DNA from: CAVXFL01 sp963761015
Lineage (GTDB): Bacteria; Pseudomonadota; Alphaproteobacteria; Acetobacterales; Acetobacteraceae
Length of the DNA stretch: 64,000 nucleotides
Assembly (NCBI GenBank): GCA_963761015.1
Contig: CAVXFL010000020.1
Span: 186,001 to 250,000, forward strand
Direction of reading: 5' to 3'
The notes under the pieces were generated by a model that was given only the letters and a program-made list of their open reading frames with translations, had not been told where the DNA came from and searched no databases. Each line of letters begins with the position of its first letter. The first letter of the stretch is position 1. The position numbers and the translations under genes are program-made. Positions 36,983 to 45,145 of the stretch are shown here, in pieces.

Positions 36983-37900
36983 ATGGGGTTTGATGCGGCA
37001 CTCAGGCCGCGCTGGCGGAGCGCACGCCGAACCGCCAAACGACGTGCCTGGGGGCGCGGCAGGGCTCTGGCCCTGGCCGGACTGGCGCCCCTGATGCTCG
37101 CGGCCTCGGCGGATGCCGCGGTGCACCGGCATCGTGACAGCGCTGGCGCGCACCCGCCGAAGCAGGCGGCGGAGGCCGCGCGCAAAGCGGCGAAGCCGCA
37201 ATCCTGGGATGAGAAGCAGAGCGCGCTCTGCACCGCGGCGATCGGGGCGGCACAGACGCGCTTCAAGTTGCCGGGTGGGCTGCTCGGGACGATCGCGAAG
37301 GTGGAGAGCGGGCGCCCGATCAACAGCATGTCCGACGTGCGCGCCTGGCCGTGGACGATCAACGCCGACGGGAAGGGCTACTTCTTCCAGAGCAAGGCGG
37401 CGGCCGTCGCCTGGGCGAAGCAGGGGATGACGCGCGGCGTCAACTTCATGGACGTGGGTTGCATGCAGGTGGATCTGCAAATGCACCCCGGCGCGTTCCG
37501 CTCGCTAGACGAGGCGTTCGACCCCGCGCACAACGTGACGTACGGCGCGCGCTATCTGCAGCGGCTGCACGACAGCGACGCCGGCGGCAACTGGTACATC
37601 GCGGTCGGGCTCTATCACTCGCACACGCCGTATCTCGCCGCCGAGTACCGCGGCCGGGTGGCCGCCGTGGGCGCCGGCATCCTGACCGGCTTCGGGGGGC
37701 CGGAACCGCTGTACATGAAGGCGATCCGGCAGGGCACGTTGCGGCTGGCGCTGGCGGGCGGCGGGTCGCTGATCCTGCACATCAACCGCCAGCCGTCCCG
37801 CCGGCCGCATCGGCACATGAGCCCGTGCCAAGTGGTTGCCTTCTTGGGCTCCGACCTCCCCCCTCGCGTCCGCTCACGCCGCTGTCGCCGCGAGCGCTGA
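36983..37900 (+). CDS. Lytic transglycosylase, SLT domain
   Basis: 305-residue exported murein transglycosylase. After an arginine-rich head comes a signal-like segment (ALALAGLAPLMLAASADAAV), then a Lys/Ala-rich spacer. The SLT core begins at ALCTAAIGAAQTRFKLPGGL; the catalytic glutamate is in IAKVESGRPINSMSDV. NFMDVGCMQVDLQMHPGAF and AHNVTYGARYLQRLHDSDAG are the family's substrate-groove blocks. ATG 36983 is chosen because it puts the signal within range; the frame opens at 36896. Residues after 270 are basic and low-complexity. Cleaves peptidoglycan in the periplasm, often linked to secretion or flagella; no such genes are near. Confidence 0.87.
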   Translation: MGFDAALRPRWRSARRTAKRRAWGRGRALALAGLAPLMLAASADAAVHRHRDSAGAHPPKQAAEAARKAAKPQSWDEKQSALCTAAIGAAQTRFKLPGGLLGTIAKVESGRPINSMSDVRAWPWTINADGKGYFFQSKAAAVAWAKQGMTRGVNFMDVGCMQVDLQMHPGAFRSLDEAFDPAHNVTYGARYLQRLHDSDAGGNWYIAVGLYHSHTPYLAAEYRGRVAAVGAGILTGFGGPEPLYMKAIRQGTLRLALAGGGSLILHINRQPSRRPHRHMSPCQVVAFLGSDLPPRVRSRRCRRER

Positions 37901-37929
37901 GGCCGCGGCGGCACGCAATGGCTCCCGGG

Positions 37930-39586
37930 TCAGCCTTGCGGCCTAGGTCCGGGTTGAAAGCCGTGTCCCAGAACCACCGAGATCGGCATGGCGGGTAGGC
38001 CGTCGTGGCGGAGCATGATGGGCGGCAGCGCGTCCATGCGATGGAAGGATCGCGCATATCGCTGCAGGATCGTCGTGGCTCGGCGGCGCGGCGACAGGAT
38101 GAGCACGTCGTCTCCGGCAAGACTGGCGGGACCGTCGACGTACCGGTATTCGCGCGGATCGTCGCCCAGACAGATCACCTTCACCCTCCCGCCCAGGGCG
38201 TAATCGATCTTTCCCGCCTCGTACCAGCGGAGTGCGGCCACGACCAGCTTTGGCCGCCCAAGCAGCCCGCGAACCGCTAAATCCGTTCGGAGCGATGTCC
38301 AGTCGAGCGCCGCCAGATCCGGATCCTTGCCGGGGGCGAAATCTTCCGCAACCGTTGGAAGCCAGTTCAGGCGCACTTCGCTGTCGATCACGAACAGTCC
38401 GGTGCAAATAAGCCCAGCCGTCGCGATCAGCCCGTACCGCGCCACTCGGCTGCCGGCCGCGCCCCCTGAGTCGACCGCCGCCCCGAGCAGCGGAAACAGA
38501 AACAGGTATCCGGGTGCCGCCCAATGGAACAGGACGTGCCCACGGGCCCAGAGCGCCACGATGGCGAACACCGCGATTGGAAACAGGGCCAAGCAAGCCA
38601 GCAACCAACTTCCAGCGTCAGCGCTGCCGCGGCGCAATGCCGTTGCGAACACAACCATCAGGGGCGCCCAAATCCACGGCAGCAAGAACGCGGCTTCTCC
38701 GCCCAGCACCACCAGCGGCGCAAGCAGGTGCCATCGTCCGGCCTCTGCCCGGCCGCCTTGGAACGCAAACGAGGCCCAGCCGTGCTGGGCGTTCCACAAC
38801 AGCACCGGGCTGAAGAGCGCCACGGCCAGGATCAGCGCGAGATAGGGCTGTGGGCGGGCCAGCCATCGCCGATGCCGGGGCTAAGTCAGCAAGTAGAGAA
38901 ACGCCCCGGCAAGCGTCAGCACCGCCGAGTATTTCGAGAGCAGCGCCAATCCGGCGCACGCCCCCGCCCCGAGCCACCAGGCCCAAGGATTGCCTTGTCT
39001 CCGCTGCGGCCCTGGCGACCGGCAGGGCGTGCGCCAGGCACAAAGCGGCGCCGAGCAAGGCGCAGTCGAGCGGACCGTCGGGTAACACCCAGCCGGCCGT
39101 GCTGACCCCGAACACCGGCGCGAGATTCGCCGCGGCGGCCGCCCAAACTCCCGCGCGAGGGCTGTAGAGCAGCGCGGTCAGGCGGTACAGCAGCCAAGTG
39201 CTCGCCGCGAACAGCGCGATGAACGGCAGCCGGACCACGAGATCCGCTTGGCTGTGGAACAGATGCGCCGCCGCCCAGGAGAGCCACCAGACCAACGGCG
39301 GGTGGTCGAAATAGCTGAGCTGGAGCGCCCGACTGGTTGCGACGACGTAACTCTCGTCGATGCCGAGCCCCATCGCCCAGCCAGCCGCCATACGCGCCAG
39401 CGCGGTTGCCAGAATGAGGCCGGCAACCGCTCCGGGGGGCGTGCCAAGCCACGCGAATACTGCCGCCAACCGCGGTGCCGCGGCGAAGCGCCGCGATGGC
39501 CCGGGCGCAGTCAATTGCGGGATCGGCCCGCATCCGAGCCAACCGAGTCCGTTCGCCGGACCTAGCGGAACGGCGCTTGCGCGCAT
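37930..39586 (-). pseudogene. Family-39 glycosyltransferase (ArnT-like), one frameshift and one in-frame stop
   Basis: Integral-membrane GT-C glycosyltransferase using polyprenyl-phosphate sugars. The N-terminal half (39586 to about 38995) has the motif GLGIDESYVVATSRALQL and SYFDHPPLVWWLSWAAAHLF followed by several membrane spans. Near 38995 the frame changes to WAWWLGAGACAGLALLSKYS and AVLTLAGAFLYLLT, which then meets TAG at about 38881. After the stop the same frame continues RHRRWLARPQPYLALI, then ALFSPVLLWNAQHGWASFAF, open to 37930. With both lesions this is likely a true pseudogene; a substitution stop is not the usual homopolymer error. Restored length about 550 residues. Confidence 0.82.
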
Positions 39587-39615
39587 TCAGCCCTTGCTCG
39601 GTTTGCCGCTTCGGC

Positions 39616-40462
39616 TCAGCCCTCCACGACGCGCTGCTGCTGCTCGCCCAGCCCTTCGATGCCGAGCCGCATCGTCTGGCCCGCCTTCAGGAACACCGGG
39701 GTCGGCTTCACGCCGGCGCCGACGCCGGGCGGCGTGCCGGTGGAGATGATGTCGCCCGGATAAAGCACGAAGAAATGGCTGAGATAGCTCACCAGCTTGT
39801 CGACGCCGAAGATCATCGTCTTGGTGCTGCCGTTCTGCATGCGCTTGCCCTCGACATCCAGCCACATCGGCAGCGCCTGCGGGTCGGGGATTTCGTCGCG
39901 CGTGACCAGCCAAGGCCCGACCGGCCCGAAGGTCTCGCAGCCCTTGCCCTTGTCCCAGGTGCCGCCGCGCTCGAGCTGGAATTCGCGCTCGCTCACGTCG
40001 TTGCAGACGCAGTAGCCGGCCACGTACTCCAGCGCCTGATTATCGGGGATGTAGCTGCCGCGCTTGCCGATGACGACGCCGAGCTCGACCTCCCAGTCCA
40101 GCTTCTTCGCGCCGCGCGGGATCTTCACGTCGTCGTTCGGACCGCAGAACGCGCCGAGCGACTTCAGGAACACGATCGGCTCCTTCGGGATCGGCATGCC
40201 GGATTCGGCGGCGTGGTCGGCGTAGTTGAGGCCGATGCAGAAGAAGTTCACCGGCCGCGGCACGCACGGGCCGATGCGCGGACTGCCCTGGACTTTCGGC
40301 AGGTTCCGCCAGTCGAGCCCCGCCAGCCGCTTCAGCCCCTGATCGGAGAGCGCCTCGGCATCGACATCGCGGATCACGCCGGAGAGGTCGCGGAGCCCCC
40401 CCTCCGGAGTCCATCATGGCGGGCTTTTCGGCGCCCGAAGCGCCCACGCGCAACAGCTTCAT
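39616..40462 (-). pseudogene. Fumarylacetoacetate hydrolase family protein, single-base frameshift in a G7 run
   Basis: Metal-dependent C-C hydrolase, about 281 residues when corrected. The start at 40462 reads MKLLRVGASGAEKPAMMDSG. In a run of seven C (seven G on the coding strand) near 40404 one base is extra, after which RDLSGVIRDVDAEALSDQGL, VNFFCIGLNYADHAAESGMP and LDWEVELGVVIGKRG follow, with IISTGTPPGVGAGVKPTPVF near the end. Metal-binding acidic residues are present. Its pairing with the next SDR matches the last two steps of non-phosphorylative L-fucose breakdown (2,4-diketo-3-deoxy-L-fuconate hydrolase). The G7 context points to a length error in sequencing; the gene is probably functional. 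Confidence 0.85.
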
Positions 40463-40513
40463 CGCTTTACTCCCCCCGATGCATCGCCGGCTGTCCGGCC
40501 GGCAGCGTAGCTA

Positions 40514-41263
40514 TCAGACGGTGAAGCCGCCGTCGATCACCACGGCCTGGCCGGTCATGAACCGCAACTCGTCGCTGGCCAGGTAGACCGCGAGCGCCGC
40601 GATCTCCTCCGGCCGCCCGAGCCGGCCCATGGTCTGACGGGCAACGAAGGCGGAGCGGGCCGCTTCCACCGAGCCGGCCTGAGCCGCATTGGCGGCGATG
40701 CGCTCGTCGAGGCTCGGCGTCTCGATCGTCCCCGGGCAGATCGCGTTGCAGCGGACGCCGCGGGCGACGTAATCGGCGGCGACCGACTTCGTCAGCCCGA
40801 TCACCGCCGCCTTGCTGGCGCCGTATATGCAGCGGTTCGGCACGCCTTTGATGCTGCTGGCGACCGAGGCGATGTTGACGATCGCGCCGCCGCCCTTCGC
40901 CAGCATGCCGGGCAGGAAGGCGCGGATGGTGCGGAACATCGCGCGCACGTTCAGATCGAACGCGAACTGCCACTCGTCCTCCGTCGCATCGAGGATGCTG
41001 CCCTGGTGGACGAAGCCGGCGCAGTTGAACAGGATGTCCACCGGCCCGGCCTCCTCGGCCGCGCGCGCGATTTCGGCTGCGTTCAGCGCGTCGAGCCTGC
41101 GCGTGCGGATGCGCTCGCCGGCGATTTCCGCGACCTTCTGCTCGTTGAGGTCGGTCGCGATCACCTGCGCGCCCTCGGCGGCGAAGGCGAGCGCAGTCGC
41201 GCGACCGATGCCCTGCGCCGCTGCCGTCAGGAACGCGGTTTTGCCGGCCAGCCTGCTTGCCAT
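40514..41263 (-). CDS. SDR oxidoreductase, probable 2-keto-3-deoxy-L-fuconate dehydrogenase type
   Basis: 249 residues from ATG 41263, with GAGGAGCGGCAG in front. LAGKTAFLTAAAQGIGRATA is the NAD-binding start, FNCAGFVHQGSI the NNAG equivalent, and CIYGASKAAVIGLTKSVAAD holds the catalytic Tyr and Lys. RCNAICPGTIETPSLDERI and FMTGQAVVIDGGFTV close the fold. The ICPGT-PSL-ERI pattern and the short length match the DHRS6/2-keto-3-deoxy-L-fuconate dehydrogenase branch. Together with the downstream FAH protein it would oxidise and cleave a 2-keto-3-deoxy sugar acid to pyruvate and lactate or glycolate. Substrate assignment is inference. Confidence 0.88.
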   Translation of the reverse strand: MASRLAGKTAFLTAAAQGIGRATALAFAAEGAQVIATDLNEQKVAEIAGERIRTRRLDALNAAEIARAAEEAGPVDILFNCAGFVHQGSILDATEDEWQFAFDLNVRAMFRTIRAFLPGMLAKGGGAIVNIASVASSIKGVPNRCIYGASKAAVIGLTKSVAADYVARGVRCNAICPGTIETPSLDERIAANAAQAGSVEAARSAFVARQTMGRLGRPEEIAALAVYLASDELRFMTGQAVVIDGGFTV

Positions 41264-41423
41264 CTGCCGCTCCTCTTCCGCACCTTGCAGACGGAATGCC
41301 TGAATTTCCCGGCGCCGCATCGCGGCGCAATGGTATCCTCTCCGTAATACGCCCGATGCCATGGAGCAAGATGGTGAGCGCGGCCGCGGCGAACGCCGGA
41401 GTTTACATCAACGAGACCGGGTA

Positions 41424-41972
41424 TTACTTTGTCTTCTTCAAGCCCAGCGTGAAACTCAGTGCAATGTCGGGATTCCATCCCTTGTGAATTTGCATCCTCG
41501 CTCCCCAGTCGTTTACAAAATCTTGGTTGATTACGAAAACACACTCGTCATAGTCCCAACCCAGCCCGGCCCGCCAGCCATCGACAACAACCCAATTCGC
41601 GGCGTCCGTGGGAAGCGGGTCCAATGAAATTTCGCGAACTGTACCGTCGAGCGCTGCGTTGACGATGACAAAATTGTGGGCGAACGATGCATCTGCGGGT
41701 AGAAGCCCGACTTTCAGCACGCTAGGTGACGCGCTATCTCGTACGTTGTCCTTACCTTTTAGATATGCGTACACCTTGCTCGAAAACCCATCACATTCGG
41801 CCGAGTCTATTTTCTTTCCAGAGCAGTAATCATTGTAGTTGTGTGTGGCCTGGTCTGTATGATGTATATGGCTGTATCGTCCCAAATCCGTCACCGCAAC
41901 CTTCCGCAGATCCACATCGATGTACCTCTTGGCTCTTTTTGTCACCCATGCTTTGGCCAAATCTCCGTTCAT
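41424..41972 (-). CDS. Putative papain-like cysteine-protease/toxin-like protein in a low-GC island
   Basis: 182 residues in AT-richer DNA than the rest of the window, with a strong ribosome site (GGAGGGGGAG) before ATG 41972. No family is recognised with certainty. C60 in SAECDGFSSKVYAYL begins a helix, H99 in SFAHNFVIVNAAL precedes a strand, and D131 in NWVVVDGWRAGLGWD lies in a VVDGW segment. That C...H-F-V...D-x-W layout is the one seen in papain-like domains of bacterial toxins and effectors. There is no signal peptide or membrane span. No immunity gene, secretion gene or toxin scaffold is recognisable nearby. Its position and base use suggest horizontal acquisition. The catalytic assignment is a hypothesis. 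Confidence 0.55.
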   Translation of the reverse strand: MNGDLAKAWVTKRAKRYIDVDLRKVAVTDLGRYSHIHHTDQATHNYNDYCSGKKIDSAECDGFSSKVYAYLKGKDNVRDSASPSVLKVGLLPADASFAHNFVIVNAALDGTVREISLDPLPTDAANWVVVDGWRAGLGWDYDECVFVINQDFVNDWGARMQIHKGWNPDIALSFTLGLKKTK

Positions 41973-42362
41973 CTCCCCCTCCAGTCATCCTGAGGCTCGC
42001 CGCACAGAATCTCCCGCGGAGGTTCGCTCCGCCCAGTAAACAAAGCAATATCATATAGGGAGCGGGCTCGTGCCGATCTCCCTCTGCCGCCTGGTCGGGC
42101 TACGATCGCGGTAAGCACGATGGGACCCGATGGACAGGCCCGGGATGAGGGCTGATGGGCACCTCGAAAAATCGCTTCCCCGGCGCGGGCACAGATGGGA
42201 TTCAACGCTGTCCTGTGTGATCGACCGGAGGCGATCGGCATGCAGAATCTCGCCAATGAGATGAGCAGCTCCCACCACCACCGTCGCGCTAACCATCCCG
42301 TCATGCAGCACTGTCAGCACTGATGCACTGCCAGCACTGATAACGACAATCTTCGAGGTTCC
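41973..42362. other. Non-coding part of the low-GC island
   Basis: About 390 bases between the papain-like gene and the XylD-like gene. Open frames here (for example 42051-42320, minus) have no family resemblance and poor codon use. The sequence near 41985-42035 (GTCATCCTGAGGCTCGCCGC) resembles the start of a class of alphaproteobacterial intergenic repeats but has no second copy here. Near 42306-42345 CAGCACTG occurs three times within about 35 bases. No inverted ends or transposase were found. Confidence 0.4.
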
Positions 42363-44159
42363 CTAATGGTTGTTGCGTGCCTCGCCGCGGGTTTCGACGA
42401 TGTTCAGATACAGCACCGCCGGCTCGAGACAGGCGCCGGTGCCGAGCTGGCCGACCATGCCGCGATAGATCTCCTCCCACGGCGTCTGGTTTTTCAGGTC
42501 GGGCTTCTTCCAGGCGGCCTTGCGCGCCTTCAGCTCGTCCTCGGGGATTAGCAGATCGACCTTGCGCGTGTTCAGGTCGATGCGGATGCGGTCGCCGGTC
42601 TTGAGCAACGCCAGCCCGCCGCCGACCGCGGCTTCCGGCGTGACGTTCAGGATCGACGGGCTGCCGGAGGTGCCGCTCTGCCGTCCGTCGCCCATGGTCG
42701 GCAACGCCTCGACGCCCTGTTTCAGGAGCGCGGCGGGGGGCTGCATGTTCACCACCTCGGCGCTGCCCGGATAGCCGACCGGCCCGGCGTTGCGGATCAC
42801 CAGCACCGAATGGTCGTCGCAGCCCAGATCCGGGTCCTCGATGCGGGCGTGGTAGTCCTCCGGCCCCTCGAACACGATCGCCTTGCCCTCGAAGACGTTC
42901 GGATGCGCCGGATCGGAAAGAAAGCGGCGGCGGAAATCCGGCTCGATGGCGCTGATCTTCATCACCGCGCTCTCGAACAGGTTGCCCGACATCACGGCGT
43001 AGCCGGCGCGCTCCTTCAGCGGCTTGTCATACGGCCGGATCACCTCGCGGTCGGGTTCGGGCACGTTCTCCAGGTTTTCCGCGACGGTCCTGCCGCTGAC
43101 CGTCATCACGTCGCCATGCAGCTTGCCGGCGCGCAACAGTTCGCGCATGACCGCCGGCACGCCGCCGGCGCGATGGAACGCCTCGCCGAGGAACCGGCCG
43201 ACCGGCTGGCAATCCGCCAGCAGCGGAATCTCCGGCCCGTAGTCCTGCCAGTCGTCCAAGGTGTGCTCGACGCCCATGTGGCGCGCGATCGCGACCATGT
43301 GGATCGGGCAGTTGGAGGAGGCGCCGATCGCGGCCGCGACCATCACCGCGTTCTGGAACGCCTTGCGCACCATGATGTCGGAGGGGCGCAGGTTCTCCTG
43401 CACGATGCCAACGATCCGCCTTCCGGTTTCGTAGGCGATCTGGCCGCGCTCGCGGTAGGGCCCCGGGATCATGGCGCAGCCGGGCAGCGACATGCCGAGC
43501 GCCTCGGCAAGCGAGTTCATCGAACTCGCCGTGCCCATGGTGTTGCAGTGGCCGACCGAGGGCGCCGAAGAGGCGACCATCTGCATGAACTGCTCGTAGT
43601 CGATTTTGCCCTCGGCGTACAGCTTGCGGCCTTCCCAGACGATCGTGCCGGAGCCGGAGAGCTTGCCCTTCCACCAGCCGTCCAGCATCGGCCCGCCGGA
43701 GAGCACGATGGCGGGGATATTCACCGTCGCCGCGCCCATCAGGCAGGCGGGCGTGGTCTTGTCGCAGCCGGTGGTGAGCACGACGCCGTCCAGCGGATAG
43801 CCGTGCAGCACCTCGACCAGGCCGAGATAGGCGAGGTTGCGATCCAGCGCGGCGGTCGGGCGCTTGCCGGTTTCCTGGATCGGGTGCAGCGGGAATTCCA
43901 GCGGTACGCCGCCGGCCTCGCGGATGCCGTCCTTTACGCGGCGGGCGAGATCCAGATGGTGGCGGTTGCAGGGGGCGAGATCGGAGCCCGTCTGCGCGAT
44001 GCCGATGATCGGCTTGCCGCCCTGCAATTCCTCGCGCGTCAGGCCATAATTGAGGTAGCGCTCGACGTAGAGCGCGGTCATCGCGGGGTCGTGCGGATCG
44101 TCGAACCAGCGGCGGCTGCGCAGCCGCCGCCCCTGCCCGTCGCTATCTTTCGGAGCCAT
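42363..44159 (-). CDS. IlvD/Edd family sugar-acid dehydratase, XylD-like
   Basis: 598-residue iron-sulfur dehydratase; ATG 44159 excludes a 61-residue unconserved head. Cluster-binding cysteines are seen in QTGSDLAPCNRHHL, LTTGCDKTTPACLM and SVGHCNTMGTASSMNS. GRQSGTSGSPSILNVTPEAA carries the catalytic Ser region. The segment GWWKGKLSGSGTIVWEGRKL and the overall length match the D-xylonate/L-arabinonate dehydratases rather than dihydroxy-acid dehydratase of valine synthesis. It dehydrates an aldonic acid to a 2-keto-3-deoxy acid, the substrate of the neighbouring SDR and FAH enzymes. The three would form one pathway, interrupted by the low-GC island. Confidence 0.92.
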   Translation of the reverse strand: MAPKDSDGQGRRLRSRRWFDDPHDPAMTALYVERYLNYGLTREELQGGKPIIGIAQTGSDLAPCNRHHLDLARRVKDGIREAGGVPLEFPLHPIQETGKRPTAALDRNLAYLGLVEVLHGYPLDGVVLTTGCDKTTPACLMGAATVNIPAIVLSGGPMLDGWWKGKLSGSGTIVWEGRKLYAEGKIDYEQFMQMVASSAPSVGHCNTMGTASSMNSLAEALGMSLPGCAMIPGPYRERGQIAYETGRRIVGIVQENLRPSDIMVRKAFQNAVMVAAAIGASSNCPIHMVAIARHMGVEHTLDDWQDYGPEIPLLADCQPVGRFLGEAFHRAGGVPAVMRELLRAGKLHGDVMTVSGRTVAENLENVPEPDREVIRPYDKPLKERAGYAVMSGNLFESAVMKISAIEPDFRRRFLSDPAHPNVFEGKAIVFEGPEDYHARIEDPDLGCDDHSVLVIRNAGPVGYPGSAEVVNMQPPAALLKQGVEALPTMGDGRQSGTSGSPSILNVTPEAAVGGGLALLKTGDRIRIDLNTRKVDLLIPEDELKARKAAWKKPDLKNQTPWEEIYRGMVGQLGTGACLEPAVLYLNIVETRGEARNNH

Positions 44160-44220
44160 GGCTTTCCGTTTCCTGCCGCTGATTTTTTCCGCCGTACCGT
44201 GTGCCCCGGGGGTAGCGAAG

Positions 44221-45084
44221 TCAACGCCCGCGCGGCAATCGGGTGGGGCCCGCTTGGACTTGGCGGCCGCCTGAGCGGCCAGGAAGCTCGATTTCCACGC
44301 AGACGGGCACGTGGTCGGACGCTTGCGGCCAGTCGCGGGCATTCTTCAGCGTGATCTGCCGCCGCAAGGCTCCGGTCAGATCGGGCGTAACCCAGATGTG
44401 GTCGAGCCGGCGCCCGCGGTCGGAGGCGCGCCAGTTTTGGTTGCGATATGACCACCAGGTGAAGTGTTTCTGTTCCGCCGGCACGAAATGGCGCACCGCG
44501 TCGGTGAAGCCGGCGTTCAGCCACGCCGTCAGCCACGCCGTCTCGGGCGGCGTATGGCTCACCACCTTCAGCAATTGCCGATGGCTCCAGACATCGGTTT
44601 CCAGCGGTGCGATGTTCAGGTCCCCGACCAGGATGGTGCGCTCCGACGGCGGTCGCGCCCGAAACCACGCTGTCGCCTCCGCGACGAACGACAGCTTGTG
44701 TGCGAATTTCGGGTTCAGCTCCGGGTCGGGCACGTCGCCGCCGGCCGGGACGTAGAAATTCTGCAGCGTCGCCGGTCCGCCGGGGAGGTCGAGCGCAACT
44801 TCCAGGTGGCGGCAATCGCCCTTCTCGCACCAGTCCGGCGCATTCTCCCGAAGCTCAATCGGGAACCGCGCGAGCACCGCGACGCCGTTGTAGCCCTTCA
44901 TGCCCCGATGCGAGACGTACGGATACCCGAGCGCGGCCGGCGGCTCGGCCGGGAACAGCGCGTCGGGCACCTTGGTCTCCTGCAGGCAGATCACGTCCGG
45001 GTCGAGTGCCGCGACCAGTTCGCGCAGGAGCGGCAGGCGCAAGCGGACCGAGTTGATGTTCCAGGTCGCGATTCGAAGGCGCAT
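44221..45084 (-). CDS. xthA: Exodeoxyribonuclease III
   Basis: AP endonuclease/3'-5' exonuclease of base-excision repair, 287 residues. RLRIATWNINSVRLRLPLL, VICLQETKVPDALFP with the metal-binding Glu, YNGVAVLARFP, ILVGDLNIAPLETDVWSH, RRLDHIWVTPDLTGAL and the terminal ASDHVPVCVEIE make the complete set of catalytic motifs. About 25 extra residues, rich in Gly and Arg, follow the usual end. Start ATG 45084. Stands alone between the dehydratase and ribA on the same strand. Confidence 0.95.
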   Translation of the reverse strand: MRLRIATWNINSVRLRLPLLRELVAALDPDVICLQETKVPDALFPAEPPAALGYPYVSHRGMKGYNGVAVLARFPIELRENAPDWCEKGDCRHLEVALDLPGGPATLQNFYVPAGGDVPDPELNPKFAHKLSFVAEATAWFRARPPSERTILVGDLNIAPLETDVWSHRQLLKVVSHTPPETAWLTAWLNAGFTDAVRHFVPAEQKHFTWWSYRNQNWRASDRGRRLDHIWVTPDLTGALRRQITLKNARDWPQASDHVPVCVEIELPGRSGGRQVQAGPTRLPRGR

Positions 45085-45145
45085 GGCCGCTCCCGCCCGC
45101 TGCCGATCGCGCGCGATTACGCGGACGGTGACGCGGCCGCGGGCG

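Noticed and set aside
41985..42035. A third copy of the intergenic repeat.
   Set aside because: It starts GTCATCCTGAGG and does not share the TTGACCCGGC core or the paired hairpins of the two accepted copies.
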